Source: Bugula neritina | Lineage: Eukaryota > Bryozoa > Gymnolaemata > Cheilostomatida > Bugulidae | Assembly (NCBI GenBank): GCA_964035545.1 | Contig: OZ037765.1 | Span: forward strand, 32,301,004 to 32,365,003 | Direction of reading: 5' to 3' | DNA length: 64,000 bases | Shown here: positions 12,011-23,441 of the stretch, one piece after another | How the letters are laid out: every line of letters begins with the position of its first letter | Position numbering within the stretch: the first letter of the stretch is position 1 | Notes under the pieces: generated by a model | What the model was told of the DNA's origin: nothing | The model's database searches: none | Seen by the model: the letters and a program-made list of their open reading frames with translations, nothing else | Made by a program: the position numbers and the translations under genes

Positions 12011-15000
12011 TATACCTCCCAAAATCACCATATCAACAATGGCTATAATATAACATAACTGTATCACAGCTAAAAGTATATATTATTTTTTTATGAAATT
12101 GAAAATTTTTGTTACAAGTAGTTGAAAGTTACTATTTTTTGTTATATTCCCAAAAGTGTTTATAATCTTTTCAAGTTCGGGACTTGGCAAAAAAATTATA
12201 ATATGAATTTTGGGGAAACTTTCCACCTCATAGCAAACAGTACACATTACATACTATTCTTGCTGACTTGCTGACTGTTTATGGTGTGGAGGAGATGACT
12301 ACTCAATATATAAAAATTTGGTACACTTGTCTGTCTGGACATCTCCTTAGTTTTTAAACTCTTGCTGACATTATTTTAATTTCAAGTAAGTCAGAAGTAT
12401 ATCCAAGTTTGAACTAAAATTTTCAACTGTGTAACACATTTAATATACTATAGGAATGCACGACCAATGATAACTATTGAAACATATAATACTTATCATT
12501 TTATATTTTGAAATAAAATTAATTTCCTAATTTTTTAAATTGGAAAAATAATTTTTCAACCAAAAGGCACATTGTTACTTGTTATTTTTACAATTTCACA
12601 GATTACTATATATACTGTGTTTTCTGAAGACAGTCAAGTTGTGTACATAATTATGTAATTTATGCAGGCTTATTATAACATTATATACACTTTATAGCAG
12701 AGCTGGGCAAAATGTTTCTTTAGTCAAATCAATAAGTTTAATAATTTGCATGTGAATGCTATTCTGTGACATAAAATTATAAAGTAAAAAAATAAAATAG
12801 TTAAAAAAACATATTTTTTAGGAGTAGCGCAATAATCAGCACTAAAACACATGAATGCACTTGGATAAATATTATATGATTGGGTTAATTTGTTTAATGA
12901 TTTTGGCTTTGTTCTCGATTGTTTTATGCATTTCTTTGCGTATTTTATATAGCAGTTAAATTGATAAAACAATTATTTATAAAATGACATAATTGAGAAA
13001 TGGGCTTAATAGAATTACTGAACTTTTTATTACTTATATTATTAGGTTTGATCTATAACTTTTGTAGTATCGTTAAATATTTTAGTTATATAAGTTTTGT
13101 ATTTGATTGAAATTGCAAAGTCTATGATTTTGTAAATTCTATAATAAAAATGGTGTTGAGTAAAAGTTAGAGATTAAAAAAAAAATTTCAATGCAATGAA
13201 GGTATTCCATATTTATCCAAATTTTAATTTTAAAGCTGCTATATGTCATCTTTATATAGCATTATATTTATTTTATCAAAATAATACTGCATCAAGTATG
13301 GAACCGTTTTCACAGCATCTTAATTGTGTTGATAGTTCATACTTTTGTTTTCATATAATATACTATTTCGGTATATGGCCAATAAAAGCTTGTAGCTTTG
13401 CTTTGCATTTAAATGCGTCTAGAAATAATATAAAATATGCATTCAGATATGACTTGAAACTTTTATATCGAAAGTTATAACTAACTTATAACTATTTATA
13501 TAACTATCACTATTTTATAACTAAATATTATGTCAGCAAATATATTATATTTCCACTTATTTTTACTTTCGCATAACTATATAAATTGAACATTGTGGCC
13601 TATTTTAGAATTGTATCCCCATGTAAGTGGCTATCAGCTGAGCAGGCACAAATGATATTCTCATCATAATATAGTTTTGAACTCAGAAACAGAAAGTTTG
13701 ATTGCATATGTTCCAATATCAGTGCATGGGAATACTGGTAATTAATAGACCAAACCTGCTGTATACTATCTTTATTTTATATACTACTTTGTCAACAATA
13801 GTCTGTGTTTTATAAGCCATAATTTTAAAAATTTTAGGTTCGGAGTTATATATAGAGAGGATAACTCCTCCAGCCTCAAACTAAATGACTTTAAATTAAT
13901 GCTTCCGCAGCAAAACAATTTTTTTAAAATTAATTTTGATTTTTGGTTAATTTTTTATTTAGTTATTAGCCTGCAGGCAACACAAATGCTGGGCAGTTTT
14001 ACACTGATGAGGCAGTCATAAATAAATTACAAGGTTTTTTTTACAACTAAAGCAAACATTTTATAATGAAAATAAACAAGCTATGACTGTAAAGAAAGAG
14101 CCTCTCTGCTAAAAGTAAGAATTAATAATAAGTCTACTCTGTAACAATTGCTACTGGGTTTGTGGTTATTGATTGTGCAAGCTAGTTGCTTGAATGCATG
14201 TTCACTATTATGATAAATATGATTATTATAGTGCTCGGTATTATTAATTAGTCGTGATGGTGAGTAATTATGAATATACTGCATGTATTAGCATTTGATA
14301 AAGGGCAATTATAGCAAGAGGTTGTTTTACAGGAAACTGGGTTAGTGTTTCACTGGCTTATTACTGCGTGTCAGTATCTTTTATTGTTGGTAGGTCACAT
14401 CTTGTCTTATATGGGGGGGGGGGGTTGTTAACACCAACATCGTACAATACACTTGAATATTGCAAATATCTTATTAAAATATTAACGTAAACAAACAACT
14501 TACAAACATATAATGCAATGTTGCTTCACAAAAGACATGAAATTAAATTCCAAACAATAGGCAAGACACACAATGCAATAACAATAACAAAAATAGAAAT
14601 ATTTGAAAACTTACTTTTCCTATTTTAAACATGTGCACTATTATGTATATTTCTCTTAATGGCCATGCTTTGCTTAAAAGCAGTCATAAATTGTAAAATA
14701 AAACATGTTTTCAAAAATTTGAAGAAATTTGAATTAATCGGCAACTTTTATATACTGCCCTTACAACAAGCTGTGTGCTCAATGAATTAAAAACATTTAT
14801 AATATAACTGGTCGGCTACTGCTTTATTTTTGAAGTTTTACACTGACCGCTTATAGTAATATCAGTAACCATTTGTGCCTGTTTGCACGATGTAATAGAT
14901 GAACTCTTAATACTCTCATTTTGAAAGTGCTAATATTTTGTGAAAATTAAAATAAAACCTCTTATCTGGTGTACACAACTGTTTAATACTCTGCACTGTA

Positions 15001-15230
15001 TGCATACACACAAATAAAAAATTAACAGCACTTTAGCCTATCATGATTATATTGTTTATGCAGAATAAATTATGCTAACAATAGTTTTAGAAATCTAGCA
15101 ATAAGTTGGAGTTGCTGTCTCGTGAATTTTTCCCCTCGCTCTGATTTCACGAGAGGTAACTCCTCCTTCGCTAAGCAGAATGAACCTATAATTTAATTCT
15201 ATGGCACATAGCGACCCCTGTCGGCATTTA

Positions 15231-15238
15231 GGACGTGG
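15231..15238 (+). promoter_or_regulatory. GGACGTGG element upstream of TM9SF3
   Basis: GGACGTGGC lies about 135 bp upstream of the TM9SF3 start codon. ACGTGG cores are bound by bZIP factors of the XBP1/ATF6/CREB class, which would suit a secretory-pathway membrane protein. A 9-bp inverted repeat, TCTCGTGAA...TTCACGAGA, lies further upstream (about 15119-15154). Function is inferred only. Confidence 0.3.
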
Positions 15239-15372
15239 CTTGACGCTTGTTGGATGAAAAAGTTTGCTAGTAATTGAGTCAAGAATAGAAGAAATGTTGT
15301 AAGCAACTTAATCCGTAACAAATATATGCCATCCATAGCAACCTGACTATTTTTCTAAGTTAGGTTGAAAGT

Positions 15373-18300
15373 ATGAAACTCTCTATATTACTGTTGAATA
15401 TTTTATTAATAGCTTTTCCTTTTCAAGTATCAACTGATGAACACAGTCATTCCGTAAGTATTTTTTATTGACATATTTTTAAAGTTGATTTCGTTCAATA
15501 TCCACTTTTAGTTTTAGGCGTAGCCTTATAGTTATTGCTATTAATTATACTCTAGTGTTAGACGATGTAGAACTAGGCTGTTGTTTTATTAATGTTTTTT
15601 GAAAGATTTGCATTCAGGTTTTACCTTGAGCCTTGAGGCTTGAGCTTAAAATAAATTAAAATTTAATGATGTTCATATTAAATTTAATTATATTTATTAT
15701 CATTATGAAAATGATAATATTAATAACATAAAATTAAATATGAACTTCAAATTGAATATTCATATTGCAATAACACAAAGTGTCATATTCATTACGATTA
15801 GTCATTATGATTTTGAGTTAGATTATCATTGTGAATATTTAATATTTATATTTTTATTTAATTCTATAATATTATTATTAAAATAGTATTAATCATTAAT
15901 GCTAAGAGTTACTAAGAGTCAAGTTTAGCATTCAATAACTTAAATTATTTTATTTATAGTATCAATTATAATACTAATAGTAATATTAAATAATTAATTA
16001 ATAATATACCTGTAATAATATACTACTGTATATAGATTATACTACTGTCGAGATTCAAGACGAGTATCGGCATATAAATTATAAATATGAATATGAGGTT
16101 GGATTATGTCTGCAGTCACAGTCTTGGTAAGCGTAACACTAATGCGAGATTTATTTTTAGAGTCAAAATCACTATCAGAATGAATTTCAGTCAAAGTGAC
16201 AGTGTCTAACTCAGCGGTATGTGGGCTAACTGTAGCTCAAGATTCAATTTCATCGCTAAGTCAAAGCTTGACTTTTAATTTCTTGGACACTCATAGTCGT
16301 ACTCATAGTGATAATAATAGTTATAAGTATAACATTACGAGCCAGGCTAAAAGAGCAAGTGGTGGTAATACTAATAGTAATAGTCAAATGACATACCCAC
16401 ACCTTGATGTGAATTGTAACCTATTCTGATGATGATGATATAAATGTAAATAATAAAATAGCTACAGGCAAACTATAAAACTAGAGGTCTACTGTCTGAT
16501 AGTATTGGTTTTTAGATTTTTTATTAATACAATTTATTAGTTATAATTATGCTCATATCAGTAACACTAATCACTATCAACTAATTAGTAATTATAATAT
16601 AAAATATAATTTATCACTCATGGCCTAATGATCATAATTGTAATGATGAACAATTGTAAAATCATAGTGTTAGTAATAAATATTAGTATATTTATTCCAA
16701 TCAGGCTTGTCAAGTTTTGCTTTTAGTGAAATTAAGTTTAATTAGTAATTGTAGTAATGCTAAAAATAAAGATTAAATGACAATTACAACTAGTAAATTA
16801 AACTGCTAATTACATTAGGCTATGCTGAGCGTGTCTTTATTAGCCCAGCAATTCTAAGGATGTCACATAAACTACATCTGTAGTCAGATGTAGTTGGTAA
16901 ACTAAAATTTACTGAGTATTTGGCCTATTTACTGCTCCGGCAACACTAGCCTTGAGTAGACTCTGATTTTCACAAAATTAAAATTTGAAAACCAGTCAAA
17001 TGCTATCCTCCATGTTACATAGTCGTTAAACCTTGTAGTTTCTCAATGTATTTAGCAACTAATAGTTGTAATGATTATAGAACAGTTGATTTTAATGTGG
17101 CAAATGCAACGATTGAGTTGAACCATTACTGAGGGAGTGAGCAAAGTTGTAATTATTTATAGAGCAGTTGGGTCTATCAACTTCAAGTATAATATTTGTA
17201 TGAATATATCTCTTGGACCTGGCTATTAACCTGTGTGTAACTCAATTACTTTTCCGCTAAACTCAGAAAGAAAATTAGAGTGAAATAATTGTTATCTTGA
17301 TGAGTAGAAGTGTGTCCTAATGGTAAAATGTGATGATGGTTGAAGATTCCATGAAAACTAAGTAGTTTAATAACTTGAAACAGACCTGATGCAGTATACA
17401 AAGTTGAACCAGTCAATTATCCATTAGTGAATTATAGGCATGCCTATAATTGTAATGAATGAGAACCTGTGCTGTGAAGTTTCAAGTCTTGGGTCTTACA
17501 CTTAGACCAAGTTTCTCGTGATTTGCAGTATGAAGACGAGGAGGAAGTAGTGCTGTGGATGAACACGGTCGGTCCGTACAGCAATCGGCAGGAGACATAC
17601 GAGTACTACTCGCTGCCGTTTTGTGCTGGACCAAAGTCAGCCATCGGCCATTACCATGAAACCTTGGGTGAAGCCTTGCAGGGCACTGAGCTGGAGTTCA
17701 GTGGCTTAGATATAGACTTTAAAAGTGAGGGTTGCTCTAGTTTTCACATGTCTATTCATACATACTGACTGATATCCATTCAATTCCTTAGCATATTTCC
17801 ACCCTTGTATATCATGCAATTTATTTGTTGATGTTCATATATTTATGCCAAGTAAATTCAGCAAATTTCAAACTTATTATATAAAAGGTGCTATCTGATG
17901 GAATATTTTAATATGTGTAATGATTGTTTATGATATTAATGCTATTGGGGTAATAATCCTTGACCCTAATTGCTCTTTGCACATGTCTGCTTATGCTCTA
18001 CACTTCTGTTGTGTTGTATATACTCCACACCCCCTGCTGTCTTCAGTATGCTCCACACCCCCTGCTGTCTTCAGTATGCTCCACACCCCCTGCTGTATTC
18101 AGTATGCTCTACACCCCCTGCTGTCTTCAGTATGCTCTACACCCCCTGCCTTGTTGTATATACTCCAAACCCCCTGCTATCATCTATATGCTCTACACCC
18201 CCTGCTGTCTTCAGTATGCTGTACACTCCTTTAATGTTGTATATATTACAGAGGATGTAGAGTCTACTCAATACTGTAAGATCACGGTGAGTGAAGACAA

Positions 18301-21300
18301 ACTGTACGCCCTCGTATACGCTGTGAAGAACCACTACTGGTACCAGATGTACCTGGACGATCTCCCTATTTGGGGTGTGTGCTAACTTATCACTATAATA
18401 TCTATGTTTATTAGTGGTATATGCATCTATCCTCTTACTTATGTACAGAGAGTTGTAGTGTAATCATACTATTTATATTTATACCTGCTAAACAATGTAT
18501 ATACTTGTATAAGCATGTTATCGTAGCGGCTAGTGGTGGAAGTGTGCTTTAGTCGAGGGGTTGTGTGTACACACCTGTAGCAGGGGTGTATACAGTGTGT
18601 CTGCACTTATAGTAGAAGGCGTACTTTGATACAGTCTATACTGGATATACAGATACAGTGTGTACTGAAACATGTGTAGGCAAGACCTGGCTGTATACTC
18701 ATGTAGGCTGTTCACTACTCTCTATGTGCTAGTATCTGATTCCCTGAAGTGATATGTTGTGCAGGCATTGTGGGAGAGAGTAAAGAAGGGGAGCACTTCA
18801 TCTGGACCCACAAGAAGCTAGAAATCGGGTACAATGGCAAGCAGATTGTGGATGTCAACCTGACTAGTGATGCCAAGGTCCAGCTAGTTAAAGATGCTGA
18901 GATCTCCTTCACCTATGAGGTAAACCATCCACTCTGTATTGAGTAATGCTCAGTTGTGCAGTTGGTTAGTAGTTGGATGTGTTCTCTATACGCTGTCTTG
19001 CCATGTTCAGGTGAGATGGAAGCCGTCGCAAGTCAAGTTTGAGGATCGATTTGATAAATATCTGGACCCGAGCTTCTTCCAACATCGAGTGAGTTGAGTT
19101 TAACTTCATTCTTGCGTTTAATCTGACTTTAATGTGCTTAAACTGAAGATATAATTTAGTTAAGTAGGCTTTTATTTTTACCACGATTAAATCTCGGAGG
19201 TTTGTGCTAGTTGAGGGTGTTACTCATTGTGTCTCTCTTGTCCACAGATCCACTGGTTCTCCATATTCAACTCGTTTATGATGGTCATCTTCCTGGTGGG
19301 TCTGGTCAGTATGATTCTGCTGAGAACTCTGAGGAAGGACTATGCTCGGTACAGCAAAGACGACGAGCTGGATGAGATGGTGAGTGTATGCCATCTCCCC
19401 CTCTCTCTTTCTCCCCCCCCCCTCTCTCTCTCCCTCTCTCTATCTCTCTCCCTCTCTCTCCCCCTCTCTATCTCTCTCCCTCCCTCCCTCTCTCCTTCTC
19501 TCTCTCTCTCCCCCTCTCCCCCTCTCTCCCCCTCTCTCCCCCTCTCTCTTTCTCCCTCTCTCTCTCTGGCTATCCTAGTGGGTCTCCAGTATCCCCATTA
19601 GCTGAGTAGTGTAGGTCATAGTGTCATTCCTCTAATCCACTCGGCCAGACAATCCTATCCCCAGTGAATGTGATGACTTTGACGTTTGTTTTACACTTCT
19701 TGTCATCTATTAACTTGCCACTGCTATCTATTATGAATTAACTGTCTTATGAGTGCATTTCAATCATCAGGAAGTGATCTTTCATATAAAGTCTTGAGAC
19801 ACGTCAGTTCCCACTTCCCTGTCACTCTACTTCCAGTGTTTCCAAAGTCTGGACATTGTACACACAGCACACATATATAAGTCAAGTGTTGTGTTTAAAC
19901 TGTATATGTGTCTTAGCAAAGCTGCTTCTATCCTGCAGGAAAAAGACCTTGGAGATGAGTATGGCTGGAAGCAGGTACACGGGGACGTGTTCAGGCCACC
20001 CGCATACCCACTCTTATTCTCAGCTATAGTTGGCAGTGGGTATCAGCTACTGCTGGTTTCTCTCTTTGTCATTTTATTTGCTATGATTGGCGACCTGTAC
20101 GAGGAGAGAGGGTCTATGCTGGGTACCGTCATCTTTGTCTACGCCGCAACTTCTCCTGTGAACGGCTACTTTGGTGGGAGTCTGTATGCCAGACTTGGAG
20201 GTGGGTTTCAGTGTTGTGTACAGGCTGTATGTTATACTCTACACACTGTATATTACACTCTACACACTGTATATTACACTCTACACACTGTATATTACAC
20301 TCTACACACTGTATATTACACTCTACACTCTGTATATTACACTCTACACTCTGTATATTACACTCTACACACTGTATGTTACACTCTACACACTGTATAT
20401 TACACTCTACACTCTGTATATTACACTCTACACTCTGTATATTACACTCTACACACTGTATATTACACTCTACACACTGTATATTACACTCTACACACTG
20501 TATATTACACTCTACACACTGTATGTTACACTCTACACACTGTATATTACACTCTACACTCTGTATATTACACTCTACACACTGTATATTACAGGTAAAC
20601 AGTGGATCAAGCAGATGGTAATCAGTGCGGCTCTCCTCCCCCTCAACATCTGTGCCATGGTCTTCTCCATCAACTTCATAGCCATATATTACCACGCCTC
20701 TCGGGCCATTCCATTTGGCACAATGGTACGTACCTTCCTGTACTACCTCCCTTCAATATATATGTGTGTACTGTCTACTGTCTAGTGGATAGTTCACAGT
20801 GCTGCTATTGTGTCTGTTGCAGGTGGCTATCGCATGCATCTGTCTGTTTGTCATCCTGCCACTGACGCTGGTAGGCACGGTGCTGGGCCGCAATATATCT
20901 GGCCAGGCCAACTATCCGTGCAGAATCAATGCGGTGCCCAGACCTATTCCGGAGAAAAAGTGGTTCATGGAGCCGGCGATTATAACTCTGCTGGGAGGAG
21001 TTCTTCCCTTCGGCTCCATCTTCATTGAGATGTGAGTATCTGTGTACGTGTACGTGTAAGTCTCTTAGTGCTGACAGTGTACGTGTAGTGTAAGTCTCTT
21101 AGTGCTGACAGTGTACGTGTAGTGTAAGTCTCTTAGTGCTGACAGTGTACGTGTAGTGTAAGTCTCTTAGTGCTGACAGTGTACGTGTAGTGTAAGTCTC
21201 TTAGTAATGACAGTGTGCGTGTAGTGTAAGTCTCTTAGTGCTGACAGTGTACGTGTAGTGTAAGTCTCTTAGTGCTGACAGTGTACGTGTAGTGTAAGTC

Positions 21301-23297
21301 TCTTAGTGCTGACAGTGTGTGTAGTGTATGTTCCTTAGTGCTGACAGTGTATGTGTAGTGTAAGTCTCTTAGTAATGACAGTGTACGTGTAGTGTAAGTC
21401 TCTTAGTGCTGACAGTGTACGTGTAGTGTAAGTCTCTTAGTAATGACAGTGTACATGCAGTGTAAGTCTCTTACTGCTGACAGTGTACGTGTAGTGCAAG
21501 TCTCTTAGTGCTGACAGTGTACGTGTAGTGTAAGTCTCTTAGTGCTGACACTGTACGTGTAACACTGCAGCCATTAGAGGCACTGTGTGACTTCTCATAG
21601 TATTGACTTTCTCTAAACACTTACCTGTGTACTATCTGTACTGTATATGCATAGGTAAGTTTCTATAATTGGTTTACATACTTACTATATGTGCAATATG
21701 CATCTACTTTATATGATAACTCTACTTACTCTACATACACTTACTCTTTATATACATACTCTACATATTCTACATATACTCACTTTTCAAACACTTACTC
21801 TACATACTCTGTACTTATTCTACATACACTCACTCTACATGTACTTACTCTACATACATTTACTCTACTTACTCTACATACTCTGTACTTACTACTCTCT
21901 GTTTGCAGGTACTTTATCTTCACCTCCTTCTGGGCCTACAAGATCTACTACGTGTACGGGTTTATGATGCTCGTGTTCCTCATCATGGTCATAGTGACTG
22001 TGTGCGTCACCATCGTCTGTACTTACTTCTTGCTCAATGCCGAGGACTACCGGTGGTAAGTTACAACCTCTACTTACATCTACCTACAATTACAGTATGT
22101 ACCTACACTTACAGTATGTACTTACACATCTTACTATGTATTGACGTACGTTTACAGGCAGTGGACTAGCTTCTGTTCAGCCGGCTCCATCTCCCTGTAT
22201 ATCTACATATATGCCTTCTATTATTACTTCTTCAAGACCAAGTAAGTCTCTCCCTGTATATCTACGGTCTACACGTTCTGCTTAGCATCAGATATTGTGT
22301 AACTCGTAATGTCAGACTGAACAGGCATTTCTGTTAATATGAAATCCAATAATCGAACGCTATGCTCCCAACATGTTACTCCCTCGGTTTAGCACAGTAG
22401 CTGCCTGGGTTTCCTGTATCCACTTGGCCGTAGGCACTCCTTACACCCAGCTCCGTAGCACCTGAATGGGTGAATTCAAACCAGCGAGCTCAAGTAACTC
22501 TAAGAGTTAGGAATGATTGTGCAATTGTGTTTTGTAGGATGTATGGTCTATTTCAAACGACATTCTACTTTGGTTACATGGCACTATTCAGCTTAGCCCT
22601 GGGCATCATGACAGGTAACTCTTAGCCTTGCTTACTAGTATTATTTACATCTTAAGGGTAGGTGCAGTAATTTGTAGTGCAGGGCGTTATATGCCAAGCC
22701 AACAATTATAAACCCAGGCGAAGGGAAAGTCTGTATTTTTGCACCTGACCAACATGTACCATGTAGGAGTTATCTCATCTCTACCCTAGAAACCTCTGCA
22801 GTGTTGTCATCAAAGCACTGTAATGTGTGATCAGAGTTAGGGTTACAGTAAAATAGTTGGCAAGTCTGATATGCAAATAGATAAAATATCTAAAGCAAAT
22901 ATGGATCCAAGGAGAACATTGAAACATGTATGTGAGAGTATCACAGCCCTTGAAGTTGTGTGCCTAAAGGCAACCAATCAATGCGATTGTAACATATAAA
23001 ATCTATTTATTTATAGCCTGCTGACATAAGCAGCATTTGGCTTTCTGCCAAGCTGCCGGTATTTCATTGGGTAGATTTCATCACAAGGAATTTATTAGCT
23101 GTTTACAGTTGCACATGACTTTCTGCAGGTCACTACTCTTTGCTGTCTCTCTGTTCAGTGGATTTATTCACTGCGGAGCTACTATGTAGTTAGTTCAAGT
23201 CTAATCATACTGTTGTTGGCATTATTCAGGTACCGTGGGATACGTGGGAACCAGCTTCTTTGTACACACCATATATTCAACAGTGAAAATAGACTGA
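15373..23297 (+). CDS. TM9SF3: Transmembrane 9 superfamily member 3 (nonaspanin), 13 exons
   Basis: Nine-pass membrane protein of the Golgi/endosomal system, 580 aa by my splice model (human TM9SF3 is about 589). Exons: 15373-15453, 17529-17724, 18252-18374, 18765-18919, 19011-19088, 19248-19379, 19939-20200, 20595-20725, 20823-21031, 21909-22055, 22158-22241, 22538-22614, 23230-23297. Every junction is GT-AG and the frame closes exactly at TGA. Exon 1 encodes a signal peptide ([17 protein letters not shown]). Exons 2-5 give the lumenal domain, with [12 protein letters not shown] and [13 protein letters not shown]. Exon 6 begins the first membrane segment (residues ~218-238), and the remaining segments follow to the end. 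[13 protein letters not shown] and [13 protein letters not shown] are near-invariant family motifs. The C-terminus, TVKID, matches the K-X-D/E coat-binding/Golgi-retention signal of the family. ATG 15373 has A at -3. Several introns are mostly minisatellite. Confidence 0.97.
18010..18232 (+). repeat. 28-bp minisatellite in TM9SF3 intron 2
   Basis: About seven copies of a 28-bp unit containing CACCCCCTGCTGTCTTCAG followed by TATGCTCTA. Each of about five units holds a pyrimidine tract ending in TTCAG, an imitation 3' splice site. The array ends about 20 bp before the authentic acceptor at 18250-18251. Confidence 0.92.
19396..19569 (+). repeat. CT-rich low-complexity tract in TM9SF3 intron 6
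   Basis: An almost uninterrupted pyrimidine run of CTCTCT, CCCTCT and CCCC blocks begins about 15 bp after the donor of exon 6. It generates spurious Ser/Pro/Leu-rich frames. It may bind polypyrimidine-tract proteins, but that is inference. Confidence 0.92.
20222..20592 (+). repeat. 21-bp minisatellite filling TM9SF3 intron 7
   Basis: Seventeen to eighteen copies of a 21-bp unit (TGTATATTACACTCTACACAC) occupy nearly the whole 394-bp intron. The last copy reads TATATTACAG instead of TATATTACAC, so the authentic 3' splice site at 20593-20594 lies within the array and is one base different from every other unit. Units vary at few positions (CACAC/CACTC, TATATT/TATGTT). Confidence 0.95.
21041..21557 (+). 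repeat. 34-bp minisatellite at the 5' end of TM9SF3 intron 9
   Basis: About fifteen copies of a 34-bp unit begin within 10-20 bp of the donor at 21032. Each unit contains GTGTAAGTCTCTTAG, so GTAAGT, a near-consensus 5' splice site, recurs throughout the 5' part of the intron. Copies are highly similar. Confidence 0.95.
21705..21900 (+). repeat. Imperfect TACTCTACATACA repeats, 3' part of TM9SF3 intron 9
   Basis: Irregular short repeats of ACTCTACATAC and CACTTACTCTA run up to the pyrimidine tract before exon 10. No coding content. Confidence 0.75.
22657..22740 (+). mobile_element. Possible short MITE relic in TM9SF3 intron 12
   Basis: The segment starts TA-GGTGCAGTAAT and ends TTTTTGCACC, reminiscent of the ends of the elements at 39251-39404 and 11850-12010. 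It is much shorter, and the internal sequence is not clearly related. It could be an internally deleted copy or coincidence. Confidence 0.3.
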
Positions 23298-23435
23298 GTG
23301 CCCTCTACCATCACCACCACTCAGGCTACACACTGCAGTACTGCTGAGCTAGCTAAAGTCCTGAACACACTCACGATATTCCCAATAATTATTGTTAGTT
23401 GTACAGTTACACTATCAACTTATAATATATTCTAT

Positions 23436-23441
23436 AATAAA
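23436..23441 (+). terminator. Polyadenylation signal of TM9SF3
   Basis: AATAAA 139 bp after the TM9SF3 stop codon is the first canonical hexamer downstream and the most likely 3'-end signal. Confidence 0.7.

Larger units (their letters stand above)
9615..15372. other. Gene-poor AT-rich region upstream of TM9SF3
   Basis: Apart from a SINE (10928-11143), a MITE (11850-12010) and the TM9SF3 promoter at the right end, this interval holds AT-rich sequence without a convincing gene. Open frames up to 94 codons (for example 13196-13480 +) have no recognisable domain and low-complexity composition. Confidence 0.5.

Noticed and set aside
20129-20785. Repetitive 130-235 codon frames on both strands
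   Set aside because: They read through the 21-bp array of TM9SF3 intron 7; only the flanking TM9SF3 exon sequence is coding.
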